Source: an uncultured Corynebacterium sp.
GTDB lineage: Bacteria > Actinomycetota > Actinomycetes > Mycobacteriales > Mycobacteriaceae
Direction: 5' to 3'
Assembly: GCF_946221155.1 (NCBI RefSeq)
Contig: NZ_CAMIAN010000008.1
Location: 1 to 64,000 of the forward strand
Length of the DNA: 64,000 bases
A program made the position numbers and the translations under genes. Positions 34,522 through 42,608 of the stretch are shown in pieces; position 1 is the first letter of the stretch, and each line of letters opens with the position of its first letter. The notes below the pieces were generated by a model. The model was not told the origin of the DNA. It saw nothing but the letters and a program-made list of their open reading frames with translations, and searched no databases.

Positions 34522-34619
34522 GAATGTTTCTCCCTAAAGTGCGACATTGCCTCGCCCACGCCGAAACGACCGCGCCGACGCGGGAAGGGACCACGCCATC
34601 CAAATGTGACGTGCGACCC

Positions 34620-35861
34620 TTACAGCATAGCTCTTACCTCTGCGTCACTCAGCATTGCATTGGAGAATTGCTGTACCGCTCTGTCTGCATCGAAATTGAC
34701 GCCAATCAGTACCACCTCACTCGAGGGAGTTAGCCCCACCTGACGCCACCCGCCGGCCGGTTGTATCCGCAGGTCAGGGCCAGCCTGGTGCCACACCCGA
34801 GCGAGCTCTGGACGGTCGGCGATCCAGCAGTATCCTTTCGAGCGCACCAATCCGGTTGTGGAGCGCAAAGCTTTAATCAGTCGCTCCCTGTCGAAGGGAC
34901 GGTCCCCGCGGAAGACAACGGATCTGATGCCGTACTCTTCCGTCTCTGGGGTGTGCGGGTTCTCCAGCTCGTCGAGGTACCCCTCGTAGGCGCGGGCCGT
35001 CGCCTCGTCGTAGAGGTGCGCGCCGAGAATGTCATCTACCGCCGACCGCCCGCCAACCGCCGCAGTATCCGTCGCCTCAGCCGCGTCGTCTGCTGCGCTG
35101 CCCGACGAGCCTCCAGGGGCCCCATCCCCATCTAGCGATCCAGCAGTTACGATGCGGCCGTGAATAAGTTTTTCGATGCGCGCCCGCGGGTTCATTCGCC
35201 GCAGCAACGCTACCGTCGCGCGGTAACGTTCTTCGCTGACAAGGTCCGACTTGGTGACGTAGATGACGTCCGCGAACTCGACCTGATCGACCAAGAGATC
35301 CGCGATGGTGCGTTCATCGTCTTCAGTCGCCTGCAGGTCCGCCTCTGTGAGCAGCTTCTTCTGCCCTATTTGCGACAGGAACTGGGCGGCGTCAACAAGA
35401 GTGACCATGGTGTCGATCGGCGCAACGTCGGCGAGGCGAGTGCCGTCTTCCCAACGCCATTCGAAGGTTGCGGCGACGGGCATGGGTTCGGAGATGCCGG
35501 TGGATTCGATGACGATGTGGTCGAAGTCGCCGCTGCGTGCGAGGGTGCCAACGGAGTCGACCAGGTCTTCACGCAGCGTGCAGCAAATGCAGCCGTTGGT
35601 GAGTTCGACGAAGCGATCCTCGCCACGCGTGAGGTGGCCTTCGCCGGCGATGAGGGCGGCGTCGATGTTGATTTCCGAGAAGTCGTTGACGATCACCGCG
35701 ATGCGCCGGCCACCACGGTTGGCCAGCATGTCGTTGAGCAGGGTTGTCTTGCCCGATCCGAGGAAGCCGGACAGAACCGTGACGGGCGTGGCGGGAGCAG
35801 GCGCCGCACTCACGACGGGCGCGGGTGTACGGCCGGATGAATGGCTATGTGTATGTCTCAT
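34620..35861 (-). CDS. CobW/COG0523 family GTPase, probable zinc metallochaperone
   Basis: G3E-family GTPase of 413 residues thought to deliver zinc to client proteins during scarcity. His-rich start MRHTHSHSS; P-loop GFLGSGKTTLLN; the family metal motif CICC in NGCICCTLREDL; guanine-specificity TKSD; and a C-terminal CobW_C domain. A Gly/Ser/Ala-rich insert lies around residues 235-265. A Zur-like palindrome sits directly upstream of the -10, so derepression under zinc starvation is likely. ATG lies 8 nt after TAGGGT. Confidence 0.9.
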   Translation of the reverse strand: MRHTHSHSSGRTPAPVVSAAPAPATPVTVLSGFLGSGKTTLLNDMLANRGGRRIAVIVNDFSEINIDAALIAGEGHLTRGEDRFVELTNGCICCTLREDLVDSVGTLARSGDFDHIVIESTGISEPMPVAATFEWRWEDGTRLADVAPIDTMVTLVDAAQFLSQIGQKKLLTEADLQATEDDERTIADLLVDQVEFADVIYVTKSDLVSEERYRATVALLRRMNPRARIEKLIHGRIVTAGSLDGDGAPGGSSGSAADDAAEATDTAAVGGRSAVDDILGAHLYDEATARAYEGYLDELENPHTPETEEYGIRSVVFRGDRPFDRERLIKALRSTTGLVRSKGYCWIADRPELARVWHQAGPDLRIQPAGGWRQVGLTPSSEVVLIGVNFDADRAVQQFSNAMLSDAEVRAML

Positions 35862-35869
35862 AGCCCGCC

Positions 35870-35875
35870 ACCCTA
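35870..35875 (-). promoter_or_regulatory. -10 hexamer TAGGGT of the CobW-family gene
   Basis: Minus strand, 8 nt before ATG, next to the Zur-like box. Confidence 0.55.
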
Positions 35876-35879
35876 CACG

Positions 35880-35901
35880 TTATTGCAAGTCGTTTTCATT
35901 A
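35880..35901 (-). promoter_or_regulatory. Zur-box-like operator
   Basis: The minus strand reads TAATGAAAACGACTTGCAAT and continues to AA. The core TGAAAACGACTTGCA matches the palindrome TGAAAATCATTTTCA, my recollection of the actinobacterial Zur box, at 11-12 of 15 positions. It occupies the spacer/-35 region of the CobW-family promoter, a repressor position. Confidence 0.65.
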
Positions 35902-35930
35902 GCACCTCAGGGGTGGCGCTTCAAAATATC

Positions 35931-35972
35931 TCTAGCGGACTGTTTTCTGGCGCCTCTAGCGGGTCACTAGCG
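35931..35972. repeat. TCTAGCG direct repeats
   Basis: TCTAGCG at 35931 and 35955, and ACTAGCG at 35966 (spacing 24 and 11), in the gap between the CobW gene and the siderophore ATPase. Confidence 0.35.
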
Positions 35973-36746
35973 ATAAGGGATCGGCAGGACTCGACCCGTC
36001 TCCGGGTCCCGCGCCTCCAGGCAGGAAATCCCAAAAAGCTGCTCCACGAGCTGCGCAGACATAACTTCCTCTGTCTCCCCCGCCGCTAGCACCTGACCGT
36101 CACGCATAGCGACGATGAAATCGGCGAAACGAGCCGCGTGCGTCATATCGTGCACGACCATCACTACAGTTCGACCGGCGGAATTGAGATCCCGCACCAA
36201 ATCCAGAATCGCGATCTGGTGGGCGGGGTCCAGGTACGTCGTTGGCTCGTCAAGGAGCAGCACCGGAGTCTGCTGGGCCACGGTCATTGCCACCCACACA
36301 CGCTGGCGCTGACCGCCGGACAGATCCGTCGCTGGCGCGTCCAGCAGGGCGGTCACCCCGGCACGCTCAGCTGCTTCCTCCACCGCGCGGTGGTCTTCCG
36401 CTCTTAACGACGCAAACGCACCGGTGTACGGGTACCGGCCGTATGCGATAACTTCCCGCACACTCACCCCCTCGGGAGTAACCGGCTGTTGTGGCAAGAA
36501 GGAAACATGCCGGGCAAACTCACGCGCGCTCATCTCGTGGATCGTGCGATCGCCGAGGTAGATCTGCCCCTTCGAGATTGGTTGTTGACGCCCCAACGCT
36601 CGCAACAGCGTAGATTTTCCGCAACCATTCGGGCCTATGAGGGCGGTAACCTCCCCCTCCGGAACCTGAAGGGAAACGTCTCGCAGGACATCTGGGCCGC
36701 CGTAGCTCACCGTGATGGCCTCGGCATGCAGGGCAGGTTTGCTCAT
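35967..36746 (-). CDS. Iron-siderophore ABC transporter ATP-binding protein (FecE/FepC type)
   Basis: Cytoplasmic ATPase of 259 residues powering siderophore import. Walker A GPNGCGKSTLLRA, signature LSGGQRQRVWVAM, Walker B VLLLDEPTTYLD, and H-loop VVMVVHDMTHAARFAD. Last gene of a four-gene minus-strand operon; its ATG overlaps the end of the permease gene (ATGA). Iron-regulated through the DtxR-like box before the binding-protein gene. Confidence 0.95.
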   Translation of the reverse strand: MSKPALHAEAITVSYGGPDVLRDVSLQVPEGEVTALIGPNGCGKSTLLRALGRQQPISKGQIYLGDRTIHEMSAREFARHVSFLPQQPVTPEGVSVREVIAYGRYPYTGAFASLRAEDHRAVEEAAERAGVTALLDAPATDLSGGQRQRVWVAMTVAQQTPVLLLDEPTTYLDPAHQIAILDLVRDLNSAGRTVVMVVHDMTHAARFADFIVAMRDGQVLAAGETEEVMSAQLVEQLFGISCLEARDPETGRVLPIPYR

Positions 36747-37951
36747 CGAGAACTCCTTTCAACTGTCGTGGGTACTGCGCGGGCCTCCGCTGGGCTGCGA
36801 GATACTCCCGCTGGAGTGCGGGACATTCGCAGCAGAAGATAAATGAAGTACGGGGCGCCGACAACGGAAATCAACGCCCCCGCAGGGATTTCAGTGGGCG
36901 CAAATGCCCAGCGGCCGAGGGCGTCACACAGAACGACCAAACCCGCGCCAGCCAGCGCAGAGACAGGCAACACTCGCCTGGCAGCCCCGCCAACTAGAAG
37001 ACGCGCCGCATGCGGAACGATTAATCCTGCAAATCCCAACACGCCTGCCGCAGCCACTGCGGCGGCTCCCAACAGGATCGCGAACAGCACCGCCACGGTG
37101 CGCCACGTTCGCTCACTGACGCCTACTCCGGCCATGGCAGAAGAGTCCAGGTTCAGCATGTCCAGGTGCCTAGAGAGCACGACGGCGACCACAATGACCG
37201 CCACCACCACTGGCCCTACGACTTGCCCATCCGCGAGAGTGCGGGCGTACAGCGATCCTTTGAGCCAAGTCATCGCCGCACCGGCCTCCGGAGCTGCCTT
37301 GACCAGCAACAACTGAGTCAACGCCCCCAACCCCACAGAGACCGCCACTCCCGTGAGGGTGAGCCGTACCGGATCCGTTGCTCCCCGTCCTGCGAGCCCC
37401 AGCACCAGGCCTGCTCCCACCAGTGCACCAACGAAGGCCACGGGAGTCAGCGCCTGCGCCGGCAAGGAACCGACACTCAGCAGAGCTGCCACAGCTGCTA
37501 ATCCCCCTCCTGCGGTGACGCCCACAGTGTCCGGAGCAGCCAGCGGATTACGCAAGGCTAGCTGCAGCAACGCGCCGGAGACCGCCATTGCTGCGCCAGC
37601 GAGGATGCCCACAAGCACGCGGGGCATGCGGTAGCGCCAGATGAGCTTCCCGCCGGTGAGGAGGTCGTGGATGGTCTCCGCCGGGGGCTTCATGACGGCA
37701 CCGACGCTTAACCCCAGAACGATCGCGAACGCCAGCAAAGCCAGGAGCGCTGCATACACCGCTAGAACTCTGGTAGCCCTGGTGCCATTGGTACGCCGTG
37801 GCGCTTTAGCAGTTTCCCGTGGCGCCGCAGTATCACCCTGCGGCGCTGTAGCTACTTCCCGTGGCGCCGCGGTATCACCCTGCGGCGCCGCGGTGCCGGG
37901 CTGGGGAACGGCACTCCGGAGGATTCCCTTCCGATTCAACCTGAGCTTCAT
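36743..37951 (-). CDS. Iron-siderophore ABC permease (FecCD family), distal subunit
   Basis: Inner-membrane permease of 402 residues with about nine helices. FecCD landmarks include YRMPRVLVGILAGAAMAVSGALLQLALRNPLAAPDTVGV and FAGLIVPHAARLLVG. The first 60 residues are an unusual cytoplasmic Ala/Pro/Thr-rich extension built from two 14-residue repeats (42-bp DNA repeat, 37813-37896), absent from typical FecD proteins. Overlaps both neighbours by 4 nt. Confidence 0.94.
   Translation of the reverse strand: MKLRLNRKGILRSAVPQPGTAAPQGDTAAPREVATAPQGDTAAPRETAKAPRRTNGTRATRVLAVYAALLALLAFAIVLGLSVGAVMKPPAETIHDLLTGGKLIWRYRMPRVLVGILAGAAMAVSGALLQLALRNPLAAPDTVGVTAGGGLAAVAALLSVGSLPAQALTPVAFVGALVGAGLVLGLAGRGATDPVRLTLTGVAVSVGLGALTQLLLVKAAPEAGAAMTWLKGSLYARTLADGQVVGPVVVAVIVVAVVLSRHLDMLNLDSSAMAGVGVSERTWRTVAVLFAILLGAAAVAAAGVLGFAGLIVPHAARLLVGGAARRVLPVSALAGAGLVVLCDALGRWAFAPTEIPAGALISVVGAPYFIYLLLRMSRTPAGVSRSPAEARAVPTTVERSSR
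37813..37896 (-). repeat. 42-bp tandem repeat inside the FecCD permease gene
   Basis: Two imperfect copies starting at 37813 and 37855, in frame, each encoding a 14-residue TAPQGDTAAPRE-type unit. Confidence 0.7.
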
Positions 37952-38949
37952 GAGCGCCCACCTCCCGGTTGCAGTCGATTAATGCCCCACAGCAGCAAAG
38001 GCACGCCTGCAAGGGCCGTAACCACGCCCACTGGGGTCTCCGCAGGCGCCCACAGAGCCTGCGCGACGGAATCTGCCACCAGCAGAACCGCCGCGCCCAC
38101 CACTGGGGCAAGAACCAAGCTCAACCGGTGACGCGGGCCTGCCACCCGATGTGCCACGACCGCTGCCATCAGGCCAAGGAAACCAATGGGCCCGGCCGCC
38201 GCAACTGCCGGCGCAATCAACAGCACTGAGCCCACCACTGCAAAAATACGCAGACGGTGGGGGTTCGCGCCGACGGAAGACGAGAGGGCGTCACCAGCAA
38301 AAAGAGTATCCAGTCCCCGACCAGCAGCGATAGTAAACGGCAGAATCACCGCCACAGTAATAATGCAGGGCACTACGTCCGGAAGACGGACGCCACCCAA
38401 GCGGCCGGACAGCCACGACAGCACGGTCGAGAGCTGCGCCTCATCAATGACCAACGTGATCGCAGTACATGCAGAGAACAGCGCAGAAACGGCTATGCCC
38501 AGCAGAATCATCCGCTGCACCGACTGAGCACCAGTCGGGTCCCCCACCGTCACACGCATCCCAATGCCTACCGTGATTAGGGCTCCAAGCGCTGCACCAC
38601 ACAGCGCACCCGGCAGCACAGCTGCGCCCGACACTGATCCCGTGATCGTCGTGCAAACCACAGCGCCGAACGCCGCACCGGAATTCACGCCGGTGATCTC
38701 CGGATCAGCCAGCGGATTGCGGGTAGCCGTACGCAGCAGCACGCCCGCCGCCCCCAAAGCCATGCCGATCACCGTCGCCGCCAGAAGCCGGTCGCGCATA
38801 ACGGAGTGCAGCTCCCCGGCGAGCTCGGGCGCGTTGACGGGAACCTCCACGCTGTTCATACGCCAGACCCATACTGCGACAATGACAGCCAATCCCAGCG
38901 CCAGCAGGATTCCCAGCTGTGAAAGGCGTGGTTTTAGCCCTCGTTGCAC
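37948..38949 (-). CDS. Iron-siderophore ABC permease (FecCD family), proximal subunit
   Basis: Membrane subunit of 333 residues pairing with the other FecCD permease. Motifs: MALGAAGVLLRTATRNPLADPEITGVNSGAAFGAV, LSWLSGRLGGV, GPIGFLGLMAAVVAHRVAGPRHR and the C-terminal EIPVG-like ETPVGVVTALAGVPLLLWGI. The gap to the binding-protein gene is 36 nt, and it overlaps the next permease by ATGA. Confidence 0.94.
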   Translation of the reverse strand: MQRGLKPRLSQLGILLALGLAVIVAVWVWRMNSVEVPVNAPELAGELHSVMRDRLLAATVIGMALGAAGVLLRTATRNPLADPEITGVNSGAAFGAVVCTTITGSVSGAAVLPGALCGAALGALITVGIGMRVTVGDPTGAQSVQRMILLGIAVSALFSACTAITLVIDEAQLSTVLSWLSGRLGGVRLPDVVPCIITVAVILPFTIAAGRGLDTLFAGDALSSSVGANPHRLRIFAVVGSVLLIAPAVAAAGPIGFLGLMAAVVAHRVAGPRHRLSLVLAPVVGAAVLLVADSVAQALWAPAETPVGVVTALAGVPLLLWGINRLQPGGGRS

Positions 38950-38985
38950 TTAGATCCCTTCGGTCGCAAACGCACGAAGGTGCGC

Positions 38986-39882
38986 TTACTTTCGAGCGTT
39001 CTCCGTTTCGATGATCTGATCCAGCATTGCCTCTGCGGCCAGCGGACCGCGAGAACGGGACCAGGTGTCCTGCTCCACGTCCACGATGTCCTTCACTACG
39101 TCCTTGTACGGGCTGGACTTGAATCCTTCAATGTCGTTGTACAGATACATCCGGTCCAGCTTCATCGAGGGGAGCTTATCACCCGTCATTTCGGCAACGT
39201 CGGTCTTGGATTCGATGGTGGTACGGGAACCGTCGTAGCCGTAGACGTAGCCGGCGTCAGAAAGAAGGGAACCGGCAAAGGAATCCTCGATCCAGGTGTA
39301 GAGAGTACCCTTCGACCATCCGACCAGCGCTGCTCGCGTGTTCGGCTTGACGAGCTTCTTTGCCTCTTCGACCTTGCCTTCGATGCGCTCGCGCACTTCC
39401 TTAGCTTTGTCCTCCTTGCCTAGCTTTTTGGCGATGTCATCCATGGAGTCAAGGACGTCGGTGTAGCTGGCGTCACTGTAGGACTTCGTCTCGGCAATCT
39501 CCTCCAGCTGCGGCATGATCGATTCCTGCCGCGTTGGGCTAGCGAGGATCAGGTCGGGTTCAAGAGACTGGATAACTTCCAGGTTCGGCTGCTTCGCCTG
39601 GCCGACCGATTCGATGCCCTCGAGCTTGCCCTCCAGAGTCTTCGGCCCTGCGGACTTGCCGATCTCGACGATGCCGACAGGCTTCACATCCAGCGCCTCG
39701 AGGATTTCCTCATAACGCCAGTCCAATGCGACCACCCGTGGCTCGCCGTCTTTACCGCCTCCACCGTTGCCACCGTCACTGGCGCCACAGGCAGCGAGGG
39801 CCGTGGCGCCAAAAATCGTAGCGATAAGAAGGGCAAGGGTGCGCCGCAGAGAGCGACGCTGAAGGTTTCGAGTTTTCGTCAT
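38986..39882 (-). CDS. Iron-siderophore substrate-binding lipoprotein (FecB/FepB type)
   Basis: Captures ferric siderophore outside the membrane and delivers it to the FecCD permeases. 298 residues; basic n-region with RRSLRRT, hydrophobic core and lipobox ATALAAC (Cys near residue 32), then a Gly-rich spacer (GGNGGGGKDG) and the helical-backbone type III binding fold. First gene of the operon. The ATG lies 7 nt after TAGCGT, directly downstream of the DtxR-like box. The siderophore is unknown. Confidence 0.93.
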   Translation of the reverse strand: MTKTRNLQRRSLRRTLALLIATIFGATALAACGASDGGNGGGGKDGEPRVVALDWRYEEILEALDVKPVGIVEIGKSAGPKTLEGKLEGIESVGQAKQPNLEVIQSLEPDLILASPTRQESIMPQLEEIAETKSYSDASYTDVLDSMDDIAKKLGKEDKAKEVRERIEGKVEEAKKLVKPNTRAALVGWSKGTLYTWIEDSFAGSLLSDAGYVYGYDGSRTTIESKTDVAEMTGDKLPSMKLDRMYLYNDIEGFKSSPYKDVVKDIVDVEQDTWSRSRGPLAAEAMLDQIIETENARK

Positions 39883-39889
39883 TCGCCTG

Positions 39890-39895
39890 ACGCTA
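39890..39895 (-). promoter_or_regulatory. -10 hexamer TAGCGT of the siderophore operon
   Basis: Minus strand, 7 nt before ATG 39882. Confidence 0.55.
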
Positions 39896-39901
39896 GCAGA
39901 C

Positions 39902-39915
39902 TTAGGTTAACCTAA
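39902..39915. promoter_or_regulatory. DtxR-box-like operator
   Basis: Perfect palindrome TTAGGTTAACCTAA, the core of the corynebacterial DtxR/IdeR iron box (TTAGGTTAGSCTAACCTAA). It lies 6 bp upstream of the -10, so iron-loaded DtxR should block the promoter. Confidence 0.8.
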
Positions 39916-39972
39916 ACAAGGCGAACCTATCTTCTTAAGTCCACTACGGTTGCGAGGCCGTATTTCAACCGT

Positions 39973-39999
39973 TATCGGCTGTTGTCGACGCAGCCGATA
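39973..39999. other. Perfect 9-bp inverted repeat in the siderophore-CDF gap
   Basis: TATCGGCTG/CAGCCGATA with a 9-nt loop, flanked by AACCGTT-TCG direct repeats 35 bp apart. It lies beyond the CDF stop (40083); it may end that transcript although no U-tract follows. Confidence 0.45.
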
Positions 40000-40082
40000 G
40001 AAACCGTTGTCGCCTGAGCTGAGAGCGGGCGTTGCTTTCCCGACCACTCGGGGCCGCTGCTACCCCATTGCTAACCAATCCT

Positions 40083-41267
40083 CTAGCAGATGTTCTGCGG
40101 ACCCTCGTGATCTACGTGGCTGGCGCGCTCCACCTGAATCGTGGCGTGCGCGATTCCCCGCTCCCGCAGTTCCGCCTGTGCTGCACAAAGCACCGCAGCC
40201 GGGTCGCGATCCTCCGGGACCACCAAGTGCACCGACGCCAAGGCGCCCGTACCATCCAGCGACCAGAGATGGAGATCGTGCACGTCCAGCACGCCGTCGA
40301 CCCGTCGCAGCAGAGCATCGATCTCGTCGGGCCGGTACCCCGGAGGGGCCTGCTCGAGCAGAATGCGCAAAGCCTGCGTCATCAGCTGCCAGGCGCGTGG
40401 CAGCACTAGCGCAGCAATTACCAGCGATGCGATAACGTCCGCATACTGCCAGCCAGTCAGAATAATCACACCACCAGCTACCAGCACTGCAACGGACCCC
40501 AACATGTCCGCTAAGACGTGCAGGAATGCGCCCTGGACATTGACTGAATGCTCCCGCTGACGGTGCAGCACCCACGCGGAAATGATGTTTGCCAGCAATC
40601 CGATCACCGCGACGATCATCATCGGTCGAGCCATGATCTCCACGGGTTCACTGAGCCGTTGGAAAGCCTCGACCACAATCCAGGCCGAAATGCCCAGCAC
40701 GGTGACGGCGTTGATGAGCGCTGCGAGCACTTCCACCCGCCGATAGCCGAATGTTGCCTGCGCCGTTGCAGCTCTGCGGCCGATGAAAATGGCGACGACA
40801 GCGATTATTAGGCCGGCGGCGTCCGAAAGCATGTGCATCGCATCTGCCAGCAGCGCGACGGAGCCGGTGATCAGACCACCAATCAGCTCTGCAAAGAAGA
40901 CCGTGCCGGTAACACCCAACACGATGAGCAGCGCGCGCAGCGGAGCGTCCGTTGGCGCGTGCGCGTGGCCGTGCGCGTCGCCGTGGCCATACGGATGCCC
41001 GTGTGCGTAGCCATGCGAATGCGCGTGCGCGTCGCCGTCGCCGTGGCCGTGGCCGTGCGGATGCGCGCGACCGTGCGCGGCCACAGATGCGCCAACCAGC
41101 CCATGGTCGTCGGCATGAGCGCCGACGTTCACAGGGTCGTGAGCAGCGGGGCGTCCCTCAGACCCCACAGACGCGGACCCGCTGAAACGCGCAGAACCGT
41201 GGCGGTGCACATCGGCACCGCCACGGTCCTGTGGTTGTTGCTGAGCTGCGCTTGTGGGGTCGTTCAT
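40083..41267 (-). CDS. Cation diffusion facilitator (probable Zn2+ exporter)
   Basis: Inner-membrane metal/proton antiporter of 394 residues. The N-terminal 110 residues are His-rich (HGHGHGDGDAHAHSHGY..., GHPYGHGDAHGHAHAP) and should buffer metal. The CDF core has six helices with HMLSDAAGLIIAV (HxxxD site) and HVLADMLGSVAVL (HxxxD), giving a His/Asp tetrahedral site typical of zinc. The C-terminal domain (VHDLHLWSLDGTGALASVHL) is standard. ATG 41267 is chosen, 7 nt after TAGAGT; GTG 41291 would add eight residues. From memory a CDF gene lies at this spot (ilvC-serA) in C. glutamicum too. Confidence 0.92.
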   Translation of the reverse strand: MNDPTSAAQQQPQDRGGADVHRHGSARFSGSASVGSEGRPAAHDPVNVGAHADDHGLVGASVAAHGRAHPHGHGHGDGDAHAHSHGYAHGHPYGHGDAHGHAHAPTDAPLRALLIVLGVTGTVFFAELIGGLITGSVALLADAMHMLSDAAGLIIAVVAIFIGRRAATAQATFGYRRVEVLAALINAVTVLGISAWIVVEAFQRLSEPVEIMARPMMIVAVIGLLANIISAWVLHRQREHSVNVQGAFLHVLADMLGSVAVLVAGGVIILTGWQYADVIASLVIAALVLPRAWQLMTQALRILLEQAPPGYRPDEIDALLRRVDGVLDVHDLHLWSLDGTGALASVHLVVPEDRDPAAVLCAAQAELRERGIAHATIQVERASHVDHEGPQNIC

Positions 41268-41274
41268 ACCTCCA

Positions 41275-41280
41275 ACTCTA
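41275..41280 (-). promoter_or_regulatory. -10 hexamer TAGAGT of the CDF gene
   Basis: Minus strand, 7 nt before ATG 41267. TTATTGACAACTTACTGAAA upstream (41297-41316) resembles a metal-box half-site but is not a good palindrome. Confidence 0.5.
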
Positions 41281-41354
41281 GGCAGCCCCACCCCTTATTG
41301 ACAACTTACTGAAAATGAAGAACGGAGAGGCCAAACCAGCTCACTGCGCAAACA

Positions 41355-41430
41355 CACCCTGCGGGTCATACTCGCACCCGCGGGCTATTTTTGCGCCCGC
41401 GGGCCGTTCGCACCCCCACGGGCGATAGTT
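41355..41430 (-). repeat. Four 19-bp tandem units with palindromic core, downstream of ilvC
   Basis: Cores CCTGCGGG (41358), CCCGCGGG (41377), CCCGCGGG (41396) and CCCACGGG (41415), period exactly 19. They lie between the ilvC stop (41436) and the CDF gene. They could fold into alternative hairpins and protect or end the ilv mRNA. Confidence 0.7.
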
Positions 41431-41435
41431 GAGGC

Positions 41436-42452
41436 CTAGGCAGTCTCGGCGCGAGCGTCGACCTTGACCCAGCTCATCAGGTCGCGCAGCTTGGCACCCG
41501 TCTTCTCGATCTGGTGATCGTTGTAGGAAGCACGCAGCTCCTCCAGCTCCTTGTTGCCACCCTCAACGTTGGCAACCAGACGCTTGGTGAAAGTGCCGTC
41601 CTGAATGTCGGTCAGGATGTCCTTCATGCGCTTCTTGGTGTCCGCATCGATGACGCGCGGACCGGACAGGTAGCCACCAAACTCTGCCGTGTCAGACACG
41701 GAGTAGTTCATGTTGGCAATGCCACCCTCGAACATCAGGTCCACGATCAGCTTCATCTCGTGCAGGCACTCGAAGTAAGCCATCTCCGGCTCGTAGCCAG
41801 CCTCAACCAGAACCTCGAAACCTGTCTTGATCAGCTCCTCGGTGCCACCACACAGAACGGCCTGCTCACCGAACAGGTCGGTAACAGTTTCAGCTTCGAA
41901 GGTCGTCGGGATCACGCCGGCGCGCGCACCACCGATGGCAGCTGCGTAAGACAGAGCCAGGTCGCGGCCGTTGTTCTTCGGGTCCTGCTCAACTGCAATC
42001 AGGCACGGAACGCCCTTACCGTCGACGAACTGGCGGCGAACCAGGTGGCCCGGCCCCTTCGGGGCAACCATGCCGATGATGATGTTGTCGGCCGGCTCGA
42101 TCAGCTTGAAGTGGATGTTCAGGCCGTGGCCGAAGAACAACGCGTCGCCGTCGTTCAGGTTCGGCTCGATGTCCTCGGCGAAGATCTTCGCCTGGGAGGT
42201 GTCCGGAGCCAGCAGCATGATCACGTCTGCCCACTCGGCAGCCTCCGCATTGGTCTTCACAGTGAAGCCGGCTTCCTCAGCCTTAGCGCGGGACTTGGAG
42301 CCCTCACGCAGGCCGATGACGACCTCCACGCCGGACTCGCGCAGGTTCTGAGCGTGTGCGTGACCCTGGGAGCCGTAGCCGATGATGGCTACCTTGCGAC
42401 CCTGGATGATGGACAGATCAGCGTCGTCGTCGTAAAAAACATCAATTGCCAT
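41436..42452 (-). CDS. ilvC: Ketol-acid reductoisomerase
   Basis: NADPH- and Mg-dependent isomeroreductase, second step of Val/Ile synthesis. 338 residues, short class I form. Rossmann motif IIGYGSQGHAHAQNLRESG, KGPGHLVRRQFVDGKGVPCL, and metal-binding Asp/Glu in GGARAGVIPTTFEAETVTDLFGEQ and YFECLHEMKLIVDL. GAAAGGAAG precedes the ATG. It can be read through from ilvBN, but TATAAA-like sequence upstream (42480-42490) suggests its own promoter, as known for C. glutamicum. Confidence 0.97.
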   Translation of the reverse strand: MAIDVFYDDDADLSIIQGRKVAIIGYGSQGHAHAQNLRESGVEVVIGLREGSKSRAKAEEAGFTVKTNAEAAEWADVIMLLAPDTSQAKIFAEDIEPNLNDGDALFFGHGLNIHFKLIEPADNIIIGMVAPKGPGHLVRRQFVDGKGVPCLIAVEQDPKNNGRDLALSYAAAIGGARAGVIPTTFEAETVTDLFGEQAVLCGGTEELIKTGFEVLVEAGYEPEMAYFECLHEMKLIVDLMFEGGIANMNYSVSDTAEFGGYLSGPRVIDADTKKRMKDILTDIQDGTFTKRLVANVEGGNKELEELRASYNDHQIEKTGAKLRDLMSWVKVDARAETA

Positions 42453-42565
42453 GGGGAGCTTCCTTTCGTTGACTGTCTACCTTTATAGCAAACTTTATTT
42501 CATTTAGTGAGACTTTTGCGTCCACATAGTGAACCGTTGCGGGCTGGTGCCCTCTTTCGTAGGTA

Positions 42566-42600
42566 GTGACGCCCACCCGGCTGCAAGCTAGAGGCGTCAC
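42566..42600 (-). other. Perfect 8-bp inverted repeat between ilvN and ilvC
   Basis: GTGACGCC/GGCGTCAC with a 19-nt loop, just after the ilvN stop (42609). It has no U-tract; possibly an mRNA-processing or stability hairpin that sets the ilvC:ilvBN ratio. Confidence 0.5.
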
Positions 42601-42608
42601 CAAGAAAC

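Noticed and set aside
33184..34743. Long plus-strand ORF (519 codons) antisense to serA
   Set aside because: High-GC third-position shadow; the minus strand encodes an unmistakable SerA and the antisense product has no recognisable domain.
41297..41316. Possible Zur box before the CDF gene
   Set aside because: Only one half resembles the motif; palindrome symmetry is poor (about half the positions).
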